Source of the DNA: Acidimicrobiia bacterium
GTDB lineage: Bacteria > Actinomycetota > Acidimicrobiia > Acidimicrobiales > Aldehydirespiratoraceae
Length of the DNA stretch: 6,020 nucleotides
NCBI GenBank assembly: GCA_022824605.1
Contig: JAJDZO010000052.1
Location: forward strand, 1 to 6,020
Reading direction: 5' to 3'
Shown: positions 1 through 5,196 of the stretch, in pieces
Layout of the letters: every line of letters begins with the position of its first letter
Numbering within the stretch: position 1 is the stretch's first letter
Program-made: the position numbers and the translations under genes
Notes under the pieces: generated by a model
Told to the model about the DNA's origin: nothing
Seen by the model: the letters and a program-made list of their open reading frames with translations, nothing else
Database searches by the model: none

Positions 1-1
1 G

Positions 2-802
2 GACTACGGCTGGCTCGACCACCTAATGACCAGACATGAGCTAAGCAGTGAGGTCCAGCACAAGATCCTCGTGGACGCATGCGCGGCTGCACGAGGCGCC
101 TTCGCCGCCGTGCTTGTCGGGCGCACTGATGACCCGACAGAGTCGATGTCGCAGGATCTTCGTGACAGCTTTCTCTCAGCAGTCGAAGAGATCCGGCCGA
201 CGGAGCTGAACCGCCACATCGGCTACAAGCTGATCAACCTCGTTGAGTTCCTAGCGGCGAGACACCCCGACACACTGGAGACGTGGATTCGACGTTGTCT
301 GGAGGACGCACCGCCCGACAGATCGTACGAGGCGCTTGGCCATGACATGTGGCGGACTATTCACATGCTGCCCGGAGCGAACAAGACGAATCTCCTTCAG
401 TCCCTCCCCGTCCCCGGAATCCATCGGGGCTTTCTGTTGGAGCATCTCGTCGGCCCTGACGTGGACTGGCTTGAAGAGCTGCTGAACGACGGCGAGGTCA
501 CGCCCGAGGAAGCGGTGCACGTCCGAGGCATCGACGGACGCATCCCAATCAATCAGATGGCGACGCTGCTCGTCCCGCGCGGAATCGACCCGTCAAGAAT
601 CGCCGGTCTGGCGTTCGCAGGCTCCTGGTCGGGCGACGAATCGTCTCGCTACCAAGGCCTCATCGAGCAGTTCAGCACGTACGCGGATACTGACGACCCA
701 AGCGTGTCATCCGCAGGAAGGTCCGGCGTGGAGATCTTCACACAAGCACGCGACGAAGCCGAAGAGCAGGAGCGCCTAAACCGGATCCGAGGTGATTTCT
801 AG
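2..802 (+). CDS. C-terminal part of a larger unrecognised protein
   Basis: The frame is open from the window edge and reads D-Y-G-W-L-D-H-L before the first ATG at 26, in the same style as the rest, so the gene very probably starts upstream and only the last ~266 residues are seen. The protein is soluble, acidic and mostly predicted helical, with no membrane segment or signal peptide. I see no catalytic motif. The region ending in GSWSG-(D/E)ESSRY and the charged tail VEIFTQARDEAEEQERLNRI looks like the helical-repeat end of a large multidomain protein, a tail type often found on big NTPase or helicase-like accessory proteins; that is an impression, not an identification. The stop is TAG at 800-802. 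Next to an insertion sequence and toxin/defence-type genes, an accessory or defence role is possible. The frame itself is secure from length and codon use; the function is unknown. Confidence 0.8.
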   Translation, partial: DYGWLDHLMTRHELSSEVQHKILVDACAAARGAFAAVLVGRTDDPTESMSQDLRDSFLSAVEEIRPTELNRHIGYKLINLVEFLAARHPDTLETWIRRCLEDAPPDRSYEALGHDMWRTIHMLPGANKTNLLQSLPVPGIHRGFLLEHLVGPDVDWLEELLNDGEVTPEEAVHVRGIDGRIPINQMATLLVPRGIDPSRIAGLAFAGSWSGDESSRYQGLIEQFSTYADTDDPSVSSAGRSGVEIFTQARDEAEEQERLNRIRGDF

Positions 803-899
803 TTCTGCCGGTGGCGCTGCGTAGCCCCAAGAACCGAAGGCCACTCTGAACCGCATTGGAATTCCGCCTCTTCGCACTCATAGTGTTGGTGGTGTCCTC

Positions 900-1090
900 G
901 ACTGGTTGTGGGTCTGACTCGGCTCTTCGCTGGCCGTGTGCCTTGCAAACGATCTGTCGGCCCGTGACCCGTCGGGGGCGCGCACCAGCCGGTCGGAGGA
1001 TGTGACCTGATAGGAGCGTTGGTCCTAGCACCCTGAGTGCACTGTCCGCCGTCGGGCCGGTGGTGCCCGATCCGTCGGAGTTCCCAAGGA
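900..1090 (+). ncRNA. Candidate IS110 bridge RNA in the transposase leader
   Basis: IS110-group elements (as in IS621) transcribe a structured bridge RNA from the non-coding left end ahead of the transposase; its two loops pair with target and donor DNA. This leader has no plausible gene and contains three hairpins in a row: TAGGA/TCCTA (1011-1015 with 1023-1027), GCAC/GTGC (1028-1031 with 1037-1040) and TCGGGC/GCCCGA (1052-1057 with 1065-1070). A weaker GGTC/GACC pair lies at 991-994 and 1004-1007. ATAGGAGC at 1010-1017 repeats the element's own right end (2325-2332), as expected of a donor-binding guide. The ends are not determined and no covariance model was run, so the coordinates are approximate. 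Confidence 0.4.
1010..1017 (+). repeat. ATAGGAGC, leader copy of the IS right end
   Basis: The octamer ATAGGAGC occurs here inside the structured leader and again at 2325-2332 across the transposase stop codon at the element's right end. It overlaps the first arm of the TAGGA/TCCTA hairpin. In bridge-RNA systems one strand of the donor loop carries a short copy of the element end, so this copy may be the left-donor guide. An 8-mer can also recur by chance, but its two positions are the ones the model predicts. Confidence 0.45.
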
Positions 1091-1092
1091 GG
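1086..1092 (+). promoter_or_regulatory. Ribosome binding site of the IS110 transposase
   Basis: AAGGAGG is a near-perfect Shine-Dalgarno sequence, 5 nt ahead of a TTG (1098) and 11 nt ahead of an in-frame ATG (1104). Either could be used. TTG gives the shorter spacing and ATG the stronger codon; the two differ by only two residues. The leader hairpin at 1052-1070 lies just upstream. Confidence 0.7.
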
Positions 1093-1097
1093 GCAGA

Positions 1098-2328
1098 TTG
1101 ATCATGCCAGATGATCGAGCGGGTGTCGTCGGCGGGGTGGACACCCACCGCGACGCCCATGTGGCCGCGGCCGCCGATGCGGCCGGTCGACTGTTGGGGG
1201 TGGAGTCGTTCCCGGCGGACGCGGCCGAGTACAGCACGCTGCTCACATGGCTGGAGTCGCACGGGCCGATCGCACGCGTCGGCGTGGAGGGCACCGGCTC
1301 CTACGGCGCGGGGCTCGCCCGCCGTCTCGCAGCCGCCGGCACAGAGGTGGTGGAGCTCAACCGACCGAACCGTCAAACGCGGCGCCCTAGGGGCAAGACC
1401 GACATCGTCGACGCCGAGGCCGCGGCACGCGCCGCGCTCAGCTGCGAGGCCACCGCTGTGCCCAAAGCCGCCGACGCGCACACATGGAGGCGATCCGCAT
1501 GCTCAGCGTGGCCCGACGCTCCGCGGTCAAGGCCCGCACCGTCGCCGCCAACCAGATCAACAGCCTCATCGTCACCGCCGACGAGCACCTCAAAGATCGG
1601 CTGCGCGGCCAGCGCAGCGCCGCTGTCGTGGTCGCCTGCGCCCGCATGCCCAGCGGCTGCACCACAGACGCCACCTCCGCAACGGCCAAGCTCGCGCTGG
1701 GGACACTGCCACGACGCCACCAGGCGCTCAGCGCCGAGATCAACCATCTCGACACCGAGCTGCTCAACCCGTGCGCGCAGGCCAACCCGGCGCTGCAGGG
1801 GACCCTCGGCGTCGGCGCCGACACCGCCACCGCGCTGTTGGTGGCCGCAGGCGACAACCCCACCCGGATACACACGAAACGTCCTTCGCCGCGCTCTGCG
1901 CGACCAGCCCCATCGAGGCGTCCTCAGCCACCACAGTGCGCCACCGCCTCAACCGCGGCGCCAACCGCCAAACCAACAACGCCCTGTGGCGCATCGCCAT
2001 CACCAGACCGCGCGTCGATGAACGCACCATCGCCTACGCCCAACGCCGCCGCGCCCAACCCAACACCACACATGAGATCCTGCGCTGCCTCAAACGCCAC
2101 ACCGCACGCGAGACCTACCAGCTGCTCACCGACCCGCCCGAGATCCCCCAACGAGCGGACCTGCGCCGACAACGAACCCGACACGGACTCACCCTCAACG
2201 ACGCAGCCCAAGCCCTCGACACCCACGCCACCCGCATCTCAGAACTCGAACGAGGCCTCCGCCACAACCGCGACCTCGCCCAACGATACAAACAACACCT
2301 CGCCGAAATCACGACTCGCCAAACATAG
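1098..2328 (+). pseudogene. IS110-family transposase, disrupted by two frameshifts
   Basis: Three consecutive frames together give one full-length transposase (~410 aa). Part one (1098 to ~1480) is the RuvC-like DEDD domain: GGVDTHRDAH, VGVEGTGSYG and GKTDIVDAEAAARAAL carry the D, E, D and D. Part two (~1484 to ~1867, from MEAIRMLSVARRSAVKAR) holds the central helices and the start of Transposase_20 (GVGADTATALLVAAGDNP). Part three (~1870 to the TAG at 2326-2328) continues with FAALCATSPIEASSATTVRH, whose serine pair (1921-1926) is the family's conserved serine site, then RLNRGANRQ. The last ~60 residues (about 2158-2262 onward) are an added Xre/Cro-type helix-turn-helix (LRRQRTRHGLTLNDAAQALD ... 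ISELERG). Each break fits loss of one base, near 1475-1484 and near 1868-1876. Neither lies on a convincing slippery heptamer, so I read it as decayed; two sequencing errors are the alternative. Confidence 0.85.
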
Positions 2329-2332
2329 GAGC
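2325..2332 (+). repeat. ATAGGAGC, right end of the IS110 element
   Basis: The second copy of the octamer at 1010-1017 overlaps the TAG stop of the transposase and is followed by ATC and CT. This is the expected location of the IS110 right terminus, so it anchors the element's 3' boundary at about 2335. Upstream TCGCCA (2316-2321) sits where active relatives, as I recall them, carry a TTGACA-like -35 used after circularisation; here it matches at only about four positions. Confidence 0.45.
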
Positions 2333-2336
2333 ATCT

Positions 2337-2425
2337 ACCGCATCCGCGCCCTGCCCTACGCCGGGAAACCCAACTGGGCACTGCTCGCCACCCTCACCCC
2401 GACCCAAAACGCGGAGAGCCAATAA
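2337..2425 (+). pseudogene. C-terminal remnant of an unrecognised protein
   Basis: Directly after the IS right end, one plus-strand frame reads YRIRALPYAGKPNWALLATL and about nine further residues to a TAA at 2423-2425. It has actinobacterial-style codons, nearly all G/C-ending, and a balanced composition unlike the Arg/Pro-rich shadow frames around it. This suggests the 3' end of a gene cut by the insertion. A matching N-terminal half is not evident left of the element, where 803-880 has no convincing coding frame, so the rest may have been lost. I do not recognise the protein. It could also be an accidental open frame, since it is only ~29 codons long. Confidence 0.3.
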
Positions 2426-2520
2426 TGCTCTTCTGCTAGTTCGTAGGCGGCAATCAGGTCGGAGACACCAGCCTCATATTGCTCGACGCGCTGCTGCCGA
2501 TCGGGGTCGCTACGGCTCAC
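2419..2520 (-). pseudogene. N-terminal remnant of an unrecognised minus-strand protein
   Basis: Reading leftwards from a GTG at 2520-2518, the frame gives SRSDPDRQQRVEQYEAGVSD and then LIAAYELAEEHYW. This is a plausible soluble helical N-terminus that starts like small actinobacterial proteins of unknown function. After about 2419 the frame continues into unrelated-looking residues and stops at TAG near 2361. The change coincides with the end of the plus-strand remnant (TAA at 2423-2425), so two gene fragments appear to be joined back to back there. The frame also stays open a short way upstream of the GTG, with no clear ribosome binding site. This is a fragment call from composition alone. 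Confidence 0.3.
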
Positions 2521-2576
2521 GGATGCTACTTCGGTGGCTCCAAGGGGGTGGGGTGGGCCTCCCCTTCGAGCAGGTT

Positions 2577-2590
2577 GTCACCCGGGTGAC
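2577..2590. promoter_or_regulatory. 14-bp perfect palindrome, candidate operator
   Basis: GTCACCCGGGTGAC is identical to its own reverse complement over 14 bases. It lies 136 bp before the ATG of the ATPase gene, in a stretch with no convincing gene. A gapless perfect palindrome suits a homodimeric DNA-binding protein better than an RNA hairpin, because it would leave no loop. No regulator is encoded nearby, so the ligand is unknown. Confidence 0.35.
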
Positions 2591-2611
2591 GCCCGCCCGA
2601 CTAGAAGGTCG

Positions 2612-2625
2612 GCCGCGTTCGCGGC
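2612..2625. repeat. Short hairpin GCCGC-GTTC-GCGGC
   Basis: Five G/C pairs close a four-base GTTC loop, about 22 bp after the 14-bp palindrome and 100 bp before the ATPase start. There is no T tract on either side, so an intrinsic terminator is unlikely. It may form in the ATPase mRNA leader if transcription starts upstream of it. Hairpins of this size are common by chance in GC-rich DNA. Confidence 0.25.
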
Positions 2626-2725
2626 TTGTCATCAGGTCAGGCGTCGCCTCACAACCATGGGACACTGCTGGCTGCCTTCTCTGCTCCAGCGCTGGCCATA
2701 CGGCCTGAGGGGTACGCTCCATTGC

Positions 2726-4036
2726 ATGTCCACCATGTTGGCGGAGCTCCGTCTCCCGGCATTCAAGAGTCTGCGAAAGGCGCGGATTCCGTTGCGCCCG
2801 CTAACCCTGCTCGTCGGTCGTAACGGCAGCGGGAAGTCGAACGTGCTCGACGCTTTGGCCGTTCTGTCTGCGCTCGCGGGCGGCGGGACAATTCGGGACG
2901 CGCTCGATGGGGGCCGCTCGGGGCCGCTGGTGCGGGGTGGCTCCGAGGGGTGCGCGCCATTGGGCAAGGACTGGTTTGCGATCGGGTGTGCTGTTGCCAC
3001 CGAGAGCGGGCTCTGCCGCCTCGACGTGAAAATCTCAGTCCGACCGAACGTGCAGATAATCAGCGAGCGGTTGTGGACGCTGCGCCATAGCGGCCCCCGC
3101 TATGGAGAACCGCGTGAGCTATTGAAGACAGACCCGCCGCGGCCCGATTCGGGCGACATCGTCGCGCGGTGGGACAACAAGACGCAGGGGCCGAACCCTG
3201 CGGTGACCTTCCGCGCGTCGCAGCTCCTGACGGCGCAGGTCGCGACCCGAGTGCCTGCGACCTCCAAGGCCGGTCGCGATGTTCGGCGGATCGCCGAGGA
3301 AGTGCTTGCCGCGCTGTCGAGTGTGTTCATCCTCGATCCCGTGCCGCACCAGATGCGTGAGTACGTTCCCGAGAAGGATGTCCGGCTCCGCCGCAACGCC
3401 GAGAACCTGTCAGCGGTGCTGGCGAGCCTTCTAACGGACAAGGCGACGCGAGATGTCCTGCTTGACATGACCCGGTCGCTCTCAGAGGCCCAGGTCTCGG
3501 AGATCGACACCGTGGACAGCGACCTCGGAGACGTGATGGTGGCGATCCAGGAGCGGATCGGTTCAAAGGTCCGGACAATGCCGGCGCGCCTGATGAGCGA
3601 CGGCACGCTGAGGTTCCTCGCCATAGCGGCCGCGCTCCTCGACCGTTCGCGACCCGCCAGCGGCGCAGACGATGCGATTGCCAGTGAACGGCTACTCGTA
3701 GTGGAGGAGATTGAGAACGGACTGCACCCGTCTCAGGCGGCGTTGCTGCTGAACAAACTCAAGGCGTCGGCGGGCACCGGCGTCAGCACGCTGGCCACCA
3801 CGCACAGCCCTGCCATCCTCGACGCGCTCGAGGGCAAGGACCACAGAAGCGTCGTGGTGTGCAACCGCGGTTCCGACGGTTGGAGCCAAGCCACGAGGCT
3901 CACAGACTTTCCCGACTACTTCGAGGTTGTTGGACGAGGCCCTCTCGGAACCGCAGCCGTGCACGATCGCCTACGGCCGAGCGAAGGCCCGGTCGAGACT
4001 CCTCGTTCGCTGGTAGACGTGCTCGGGCTTCAATAG
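2726..4036 (+). CDS. AAA ATPase, RecF/SMC-like (ABC-type), partner of the PIN gene
   Basis: This 436-residue cytoplasmic protein has the full set of ABC/RecF-type ATPase motifs. An N-terminal strand (LAELRLPAFKSLRKARIPLR) is typical of 'FKSL/FRSL' ATPases. Walker A is GRNGSGKS (residues 31-38). A long middle region (about 90-280) contains the lid or effector part. Then come a signature-like MSDGTLRF (290-297), Walker B LLVVEEIENGLHP (323-335, with the EE pair) and the H-loop LATTHSP (356-362). There is no TOPRIM domain after the ATPase, so it is not a full OLD/GajA nuclease; a separate PIN nuclease gene follows after 3 bp. The frame is open upstream to 2534, but those residues are not family-like. 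ATG 2726 is chosen because homology begins there; ATG 2735 is also possible. GAGGGG at 2707-2712 is a distant ribosome site. Predicted role: nucleotide-driven sensor or regulator of the PIN effector. The family call is secure; the role is inferred. Confidence 0.9.
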   Translation: MSTMLAELRLPAFKSLRKARIPLRPLTLLVGRNGSGKSNVLDALAVLSALAGGGTIRDALDGGRSGPLVRGGSEGCAPLGKDWFAIGCAVATESGLCRLDVKISVRPNVQIISERLWTLRHSGPRYGEPRELLKTDPPRPDSGDIVARWDNKTQGPNPAVTFRASQLLTAQVATRVPATSKAGRDVRRIAEEVLAALSSVFILDPVPHQMREYVPEKDVRLRRNAENLSAVLASLLTDKATRDVLLDMTRSLSEAQVSEIDTVDSDLGDVMVAIQERIGSKVRTMPARLMSDGTLRFLAIAAALLDRSRPASGADDAIASERLLVVEEIENGLHPSQAALLLNKLKASAGTGVSTLATTHSPAILDALEGKDHRSVVVCNRGSDGWSQATRLTDFPDYFEVVGRGPLGTAAVHDRLRPSEGPVETPRSLVDVLGLQ

Positions 4037-4039
4037 CCG

Positions 4040-4510
4040 ATGAGCCCCCCGGCGGTAGTGTTCGTTGACACATCGATCATCGTTCGCCTCATCGGCATCG
4101 ACGGCAAGCAGGCCGCCACCGAAGTGGCCGCCGAGTTCGACCGACGACAAGAAGCAGGCCAACGGTTCGTGCTTCCGGTGACGGCACTCATCGAGGCCGG
4201 CAATCGGGTCGCTCAGCAGCAGCCGTCCAAACGCCGGCGATTCGCCGAACAGCTACAGAAAGTCATCGAAGCGGCGAGCCAGCCGAATCCTCCGTGGATA
4301 CTCCATGAGGCCACACTGGACCAGCAGTTCGCGCAAGAACTGCTGGCAGGAGACTCGACTGGATCGGACCTGACGACCCTTCTCGCTGCTGGACGGCTCG
4401 GTACCGGGGACGTGGCGATACTCGTAGAGAGGGATCAGTTCAAGCAAAAGATGTCCCATGCCAGCCTGGAGGTCTGGACGCTCGATCGCGAGTTGTCAGC
4501 ACATGGTTGA
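4040..4510 (+). CDS. PIN-domain ribonuclease-like protein coupled to the ATPase
   Basis: The 156-residue protein starts VVFVDTSIIVRLI, the classic first strand of a PIN domain with the metal-binding Asp at residue 10. The other expected acids follow in order: Glu52 in PVTALIEAGNRV, Asp124 in LGTGDVAILVERD and Asp149 in VWTLDREL. PIN domains are Mg2+/Mn2+-dependent nucleases that usually cut RNA, as in VapC toxins. The ATG is three bases after the ATPase stop, so the two are almost certainly co-translated. No VapB-like antitoxin gene lies next to it; the ATPase occupies that position and may control the nuclease. The insert between residues 58 and 118 (basic SKRRRF, then an acidic helical stretch) makes it longer than a typical ~130-residue VapC. 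The PIN fold and acids are well supported; activity and target are inferred. Confidence 0.85.
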   Translation: MSPPAVVFVDTSIIVRLIGIDGKQAATEVAAEFDRRQEAGQRFVLPVTALIEAGNRVAQQQPSKRRRFAEQLQKVIEAASQPNPPWILHEATLDQQFAQELLAGDSTGSDLTTLLAAGRLGTGDVAILVERDQFKQKMSHASLEVWTLDRELSAHG

Positions 4511-4560
4511 CCACTGTGGCGGCTTGTGCGCTGGCTCGGCGAGACTACGGTTGGGTCCTT

Positions 4561-5196
4561 ATGCCCGCCCTTCTCGGTGTCGACGCGGCGTGGACACGCC
4601 AGAGACCGAGTGGGGTGGCGCTGCTGTCAGGGGACGACGGGAACGGCTGGTACTGCGTCGGTCTTGCCCCGAGCTACGAGGCGTTTGTTGACCTCGCGGG
4701 GGGCTCGCCGGTTGATTGGGGAGCGCGCCCGATCGGCGGTCCCGTTGATGTGGAGAGGCTGCTGGCCGCTGCCCGGGAGCTTGCGGCGAGTTCGATCGAA
4801 GTCGTTGCGATCGACATGCCGCTGTCCGCTTTGCCGATTACCGGCCGACGGGCGGCGGACAGGTACATCTCGCGACGCTTCGGCGGTCGGGGCGCCTCGG
4901 CGCACTCTCCTTCAGCGAAACGGCCTGGACCTCTGAAACTCCCCGGGTTTCACGCAGCCTGCGCAATACCCGGGGAGGTTCACCTCCACGAAACGGGGGG
5001 AAGCTCAAACCTTGACTGTTCTCACGTTCAGTTCAAGGGCGCCTGCTGCGTCGATGAGCGCTTCGTTGTGGTCTGCTTCTGCGAGACATACCTCGGCCCC
5101 GAGGACGCGAGCGGCGGCGAGCGCCTCAAGCGACAGCAGGTTCAGCCGCAATCCGCCCGTCAGCAACTCGGCCATCGGCCACCCCAATTCCCTTAA
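4561..5196 (+). CDS. DUF429 protein, truncated after ~125 residues
   Basis: From ATG 4561 the product begins LLGVDAAWT...PSGVALL, with Asp8 in the family's GxDxAWT motif. It continues to VVAIDMPLS (Asp85), then ITGRRAADRYISRRFGGRGA and AHSPSAKRPGPL, the characteristic DUF429 core (a predicted RNase H-like fold; function unproven). DUF429 proteins normally continue well past RPGPL. Here family-like sequence ends at about 4935, and the remaining ~87 codons to the TAA at 5194-5196 run through a hairpin (4939-4977) and then antisense to the toxin gene. So the 3' half of the gene is missing and the tail is read-through. An in-frame TTG at 4507 overlaps the PIN stop codon (TTGA), but ATG 4561 fits the family N-terminus better. 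Same strand and 50 bp behind the PIN gene: a possible third operon member, now probably non-functional. Confidence 0.7.
   Translation: MPALLGVDAAWTRQRPSGVALLSGDDGNGWYCVGLAPSYEAFVDLAGGSPVDWGARPIGGPVDVERLLAAARELAASSIEVVAIDMPLSALPITGRRAADRYISRRFGGRGASAHSPSAKRPGPLKLPGFHAACAIPGEVHLHETGGSSNLDCSHVQFKGACCVDERFVVVCFCETYLGPEDASGGERLKRQQVQPQSARQQLGHRPPQFP
4939..4977. repeat. Compound inverted repeat, candidate bidirectional terminator or element end
   Basis: The arms CTCCCCGGGT (4939-4948) and ACCCGGGGAG (4968-4977) are perfect 10-bp complements. Inside lies a second stem, CGCA (4953-4956) with TGCG (4960-4963) around a three-base loop. An overlapping alternative stem GGAGGT/ACCTCC (4974-4979 with 4982-4987) would compete with the outer arms. 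It lies between the converging DUF429 and toxin genes, where a bidirectional terminator would make sense, though neither side has a good T tract. Its left arm starts within a few bases of where DUF429 homology ends, so it may instead be the end of a mobile element or a recombination scar. Confidence 0.6.

Larger units (their letters stand above)
877..2336 (+). mobile_element. IS110-family insertion sequence (ends approximate)
   Basis: The element is defined by a DEDD-type IS110 transposase, a long (~200-300 nt) non-coding left leader and a right end just after the transposase stop. The right end is placed by the sequence ATAGGAGCATC at 2325-2335, which from memory matches the conserved right end of actinobacterial IS110 relatives. 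The left end is inferred only. A CT at 877-878 pairs with a CT at 2335-2336 as possible core dinucleotides, and joining the ends there would put a -10-like TAGTGT (881-886) 17 nt after a -35-like TCGCCA (2316-2321). As is normal for this family there are no long terminal inverted repeats or target duplications to fix the borders. The presence of the element is secure; the exact left boundary is not, and could lie anywhere from about 803 to 1000. Confidence 0.6.

Noticed and set aside
802..834. GTTCT/AGAAC inverted repeat just after the first gene, as a terminator
   Set aside because: The five outer pairs enclose a 23-base, poorly paired interior and there is no T tract, so it is too weak to annotate.
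738..1481. Long minus-strand open frame across the IS leader and transposase start
   Set aside because: Its product is low-complexity Arg/Gly/Ala-rich sequence with no motif and lies opposite the clear transposase domain. It is a GC-rich antisense shadow.
1461..1484. Programmed -1 frameshifting in the transposase
   Set aside because: The reading-frame codons here (GTG CCC AAA GCC) do not form an X XXY YYZ heptamer, and the second break (ACG AAA) is no better. IS110 transposases are normally made from one frame.
2534..2725. N-terminal extension of the ATPase to an ATG at 2534
   Set aside because: The extra 64 residues are not family-like and cross the palindrome and hairpin; ATPase similarity begins at the MSTMLAEL start at 2726.
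3100..3624. 174-codon minus-strand open frame inside the ATPase gene
   Set aside because: It is Ser/Arg-rich with no domain, lies wholly antisense to a well-supported gene, and has no start signal.
4954..4987. Integron attC site at the compound hairpin
   Set aside because: The repeat lacks recognisable R'/R'' core boxes (no GTTRRRY-type ends) and no integrase is present.
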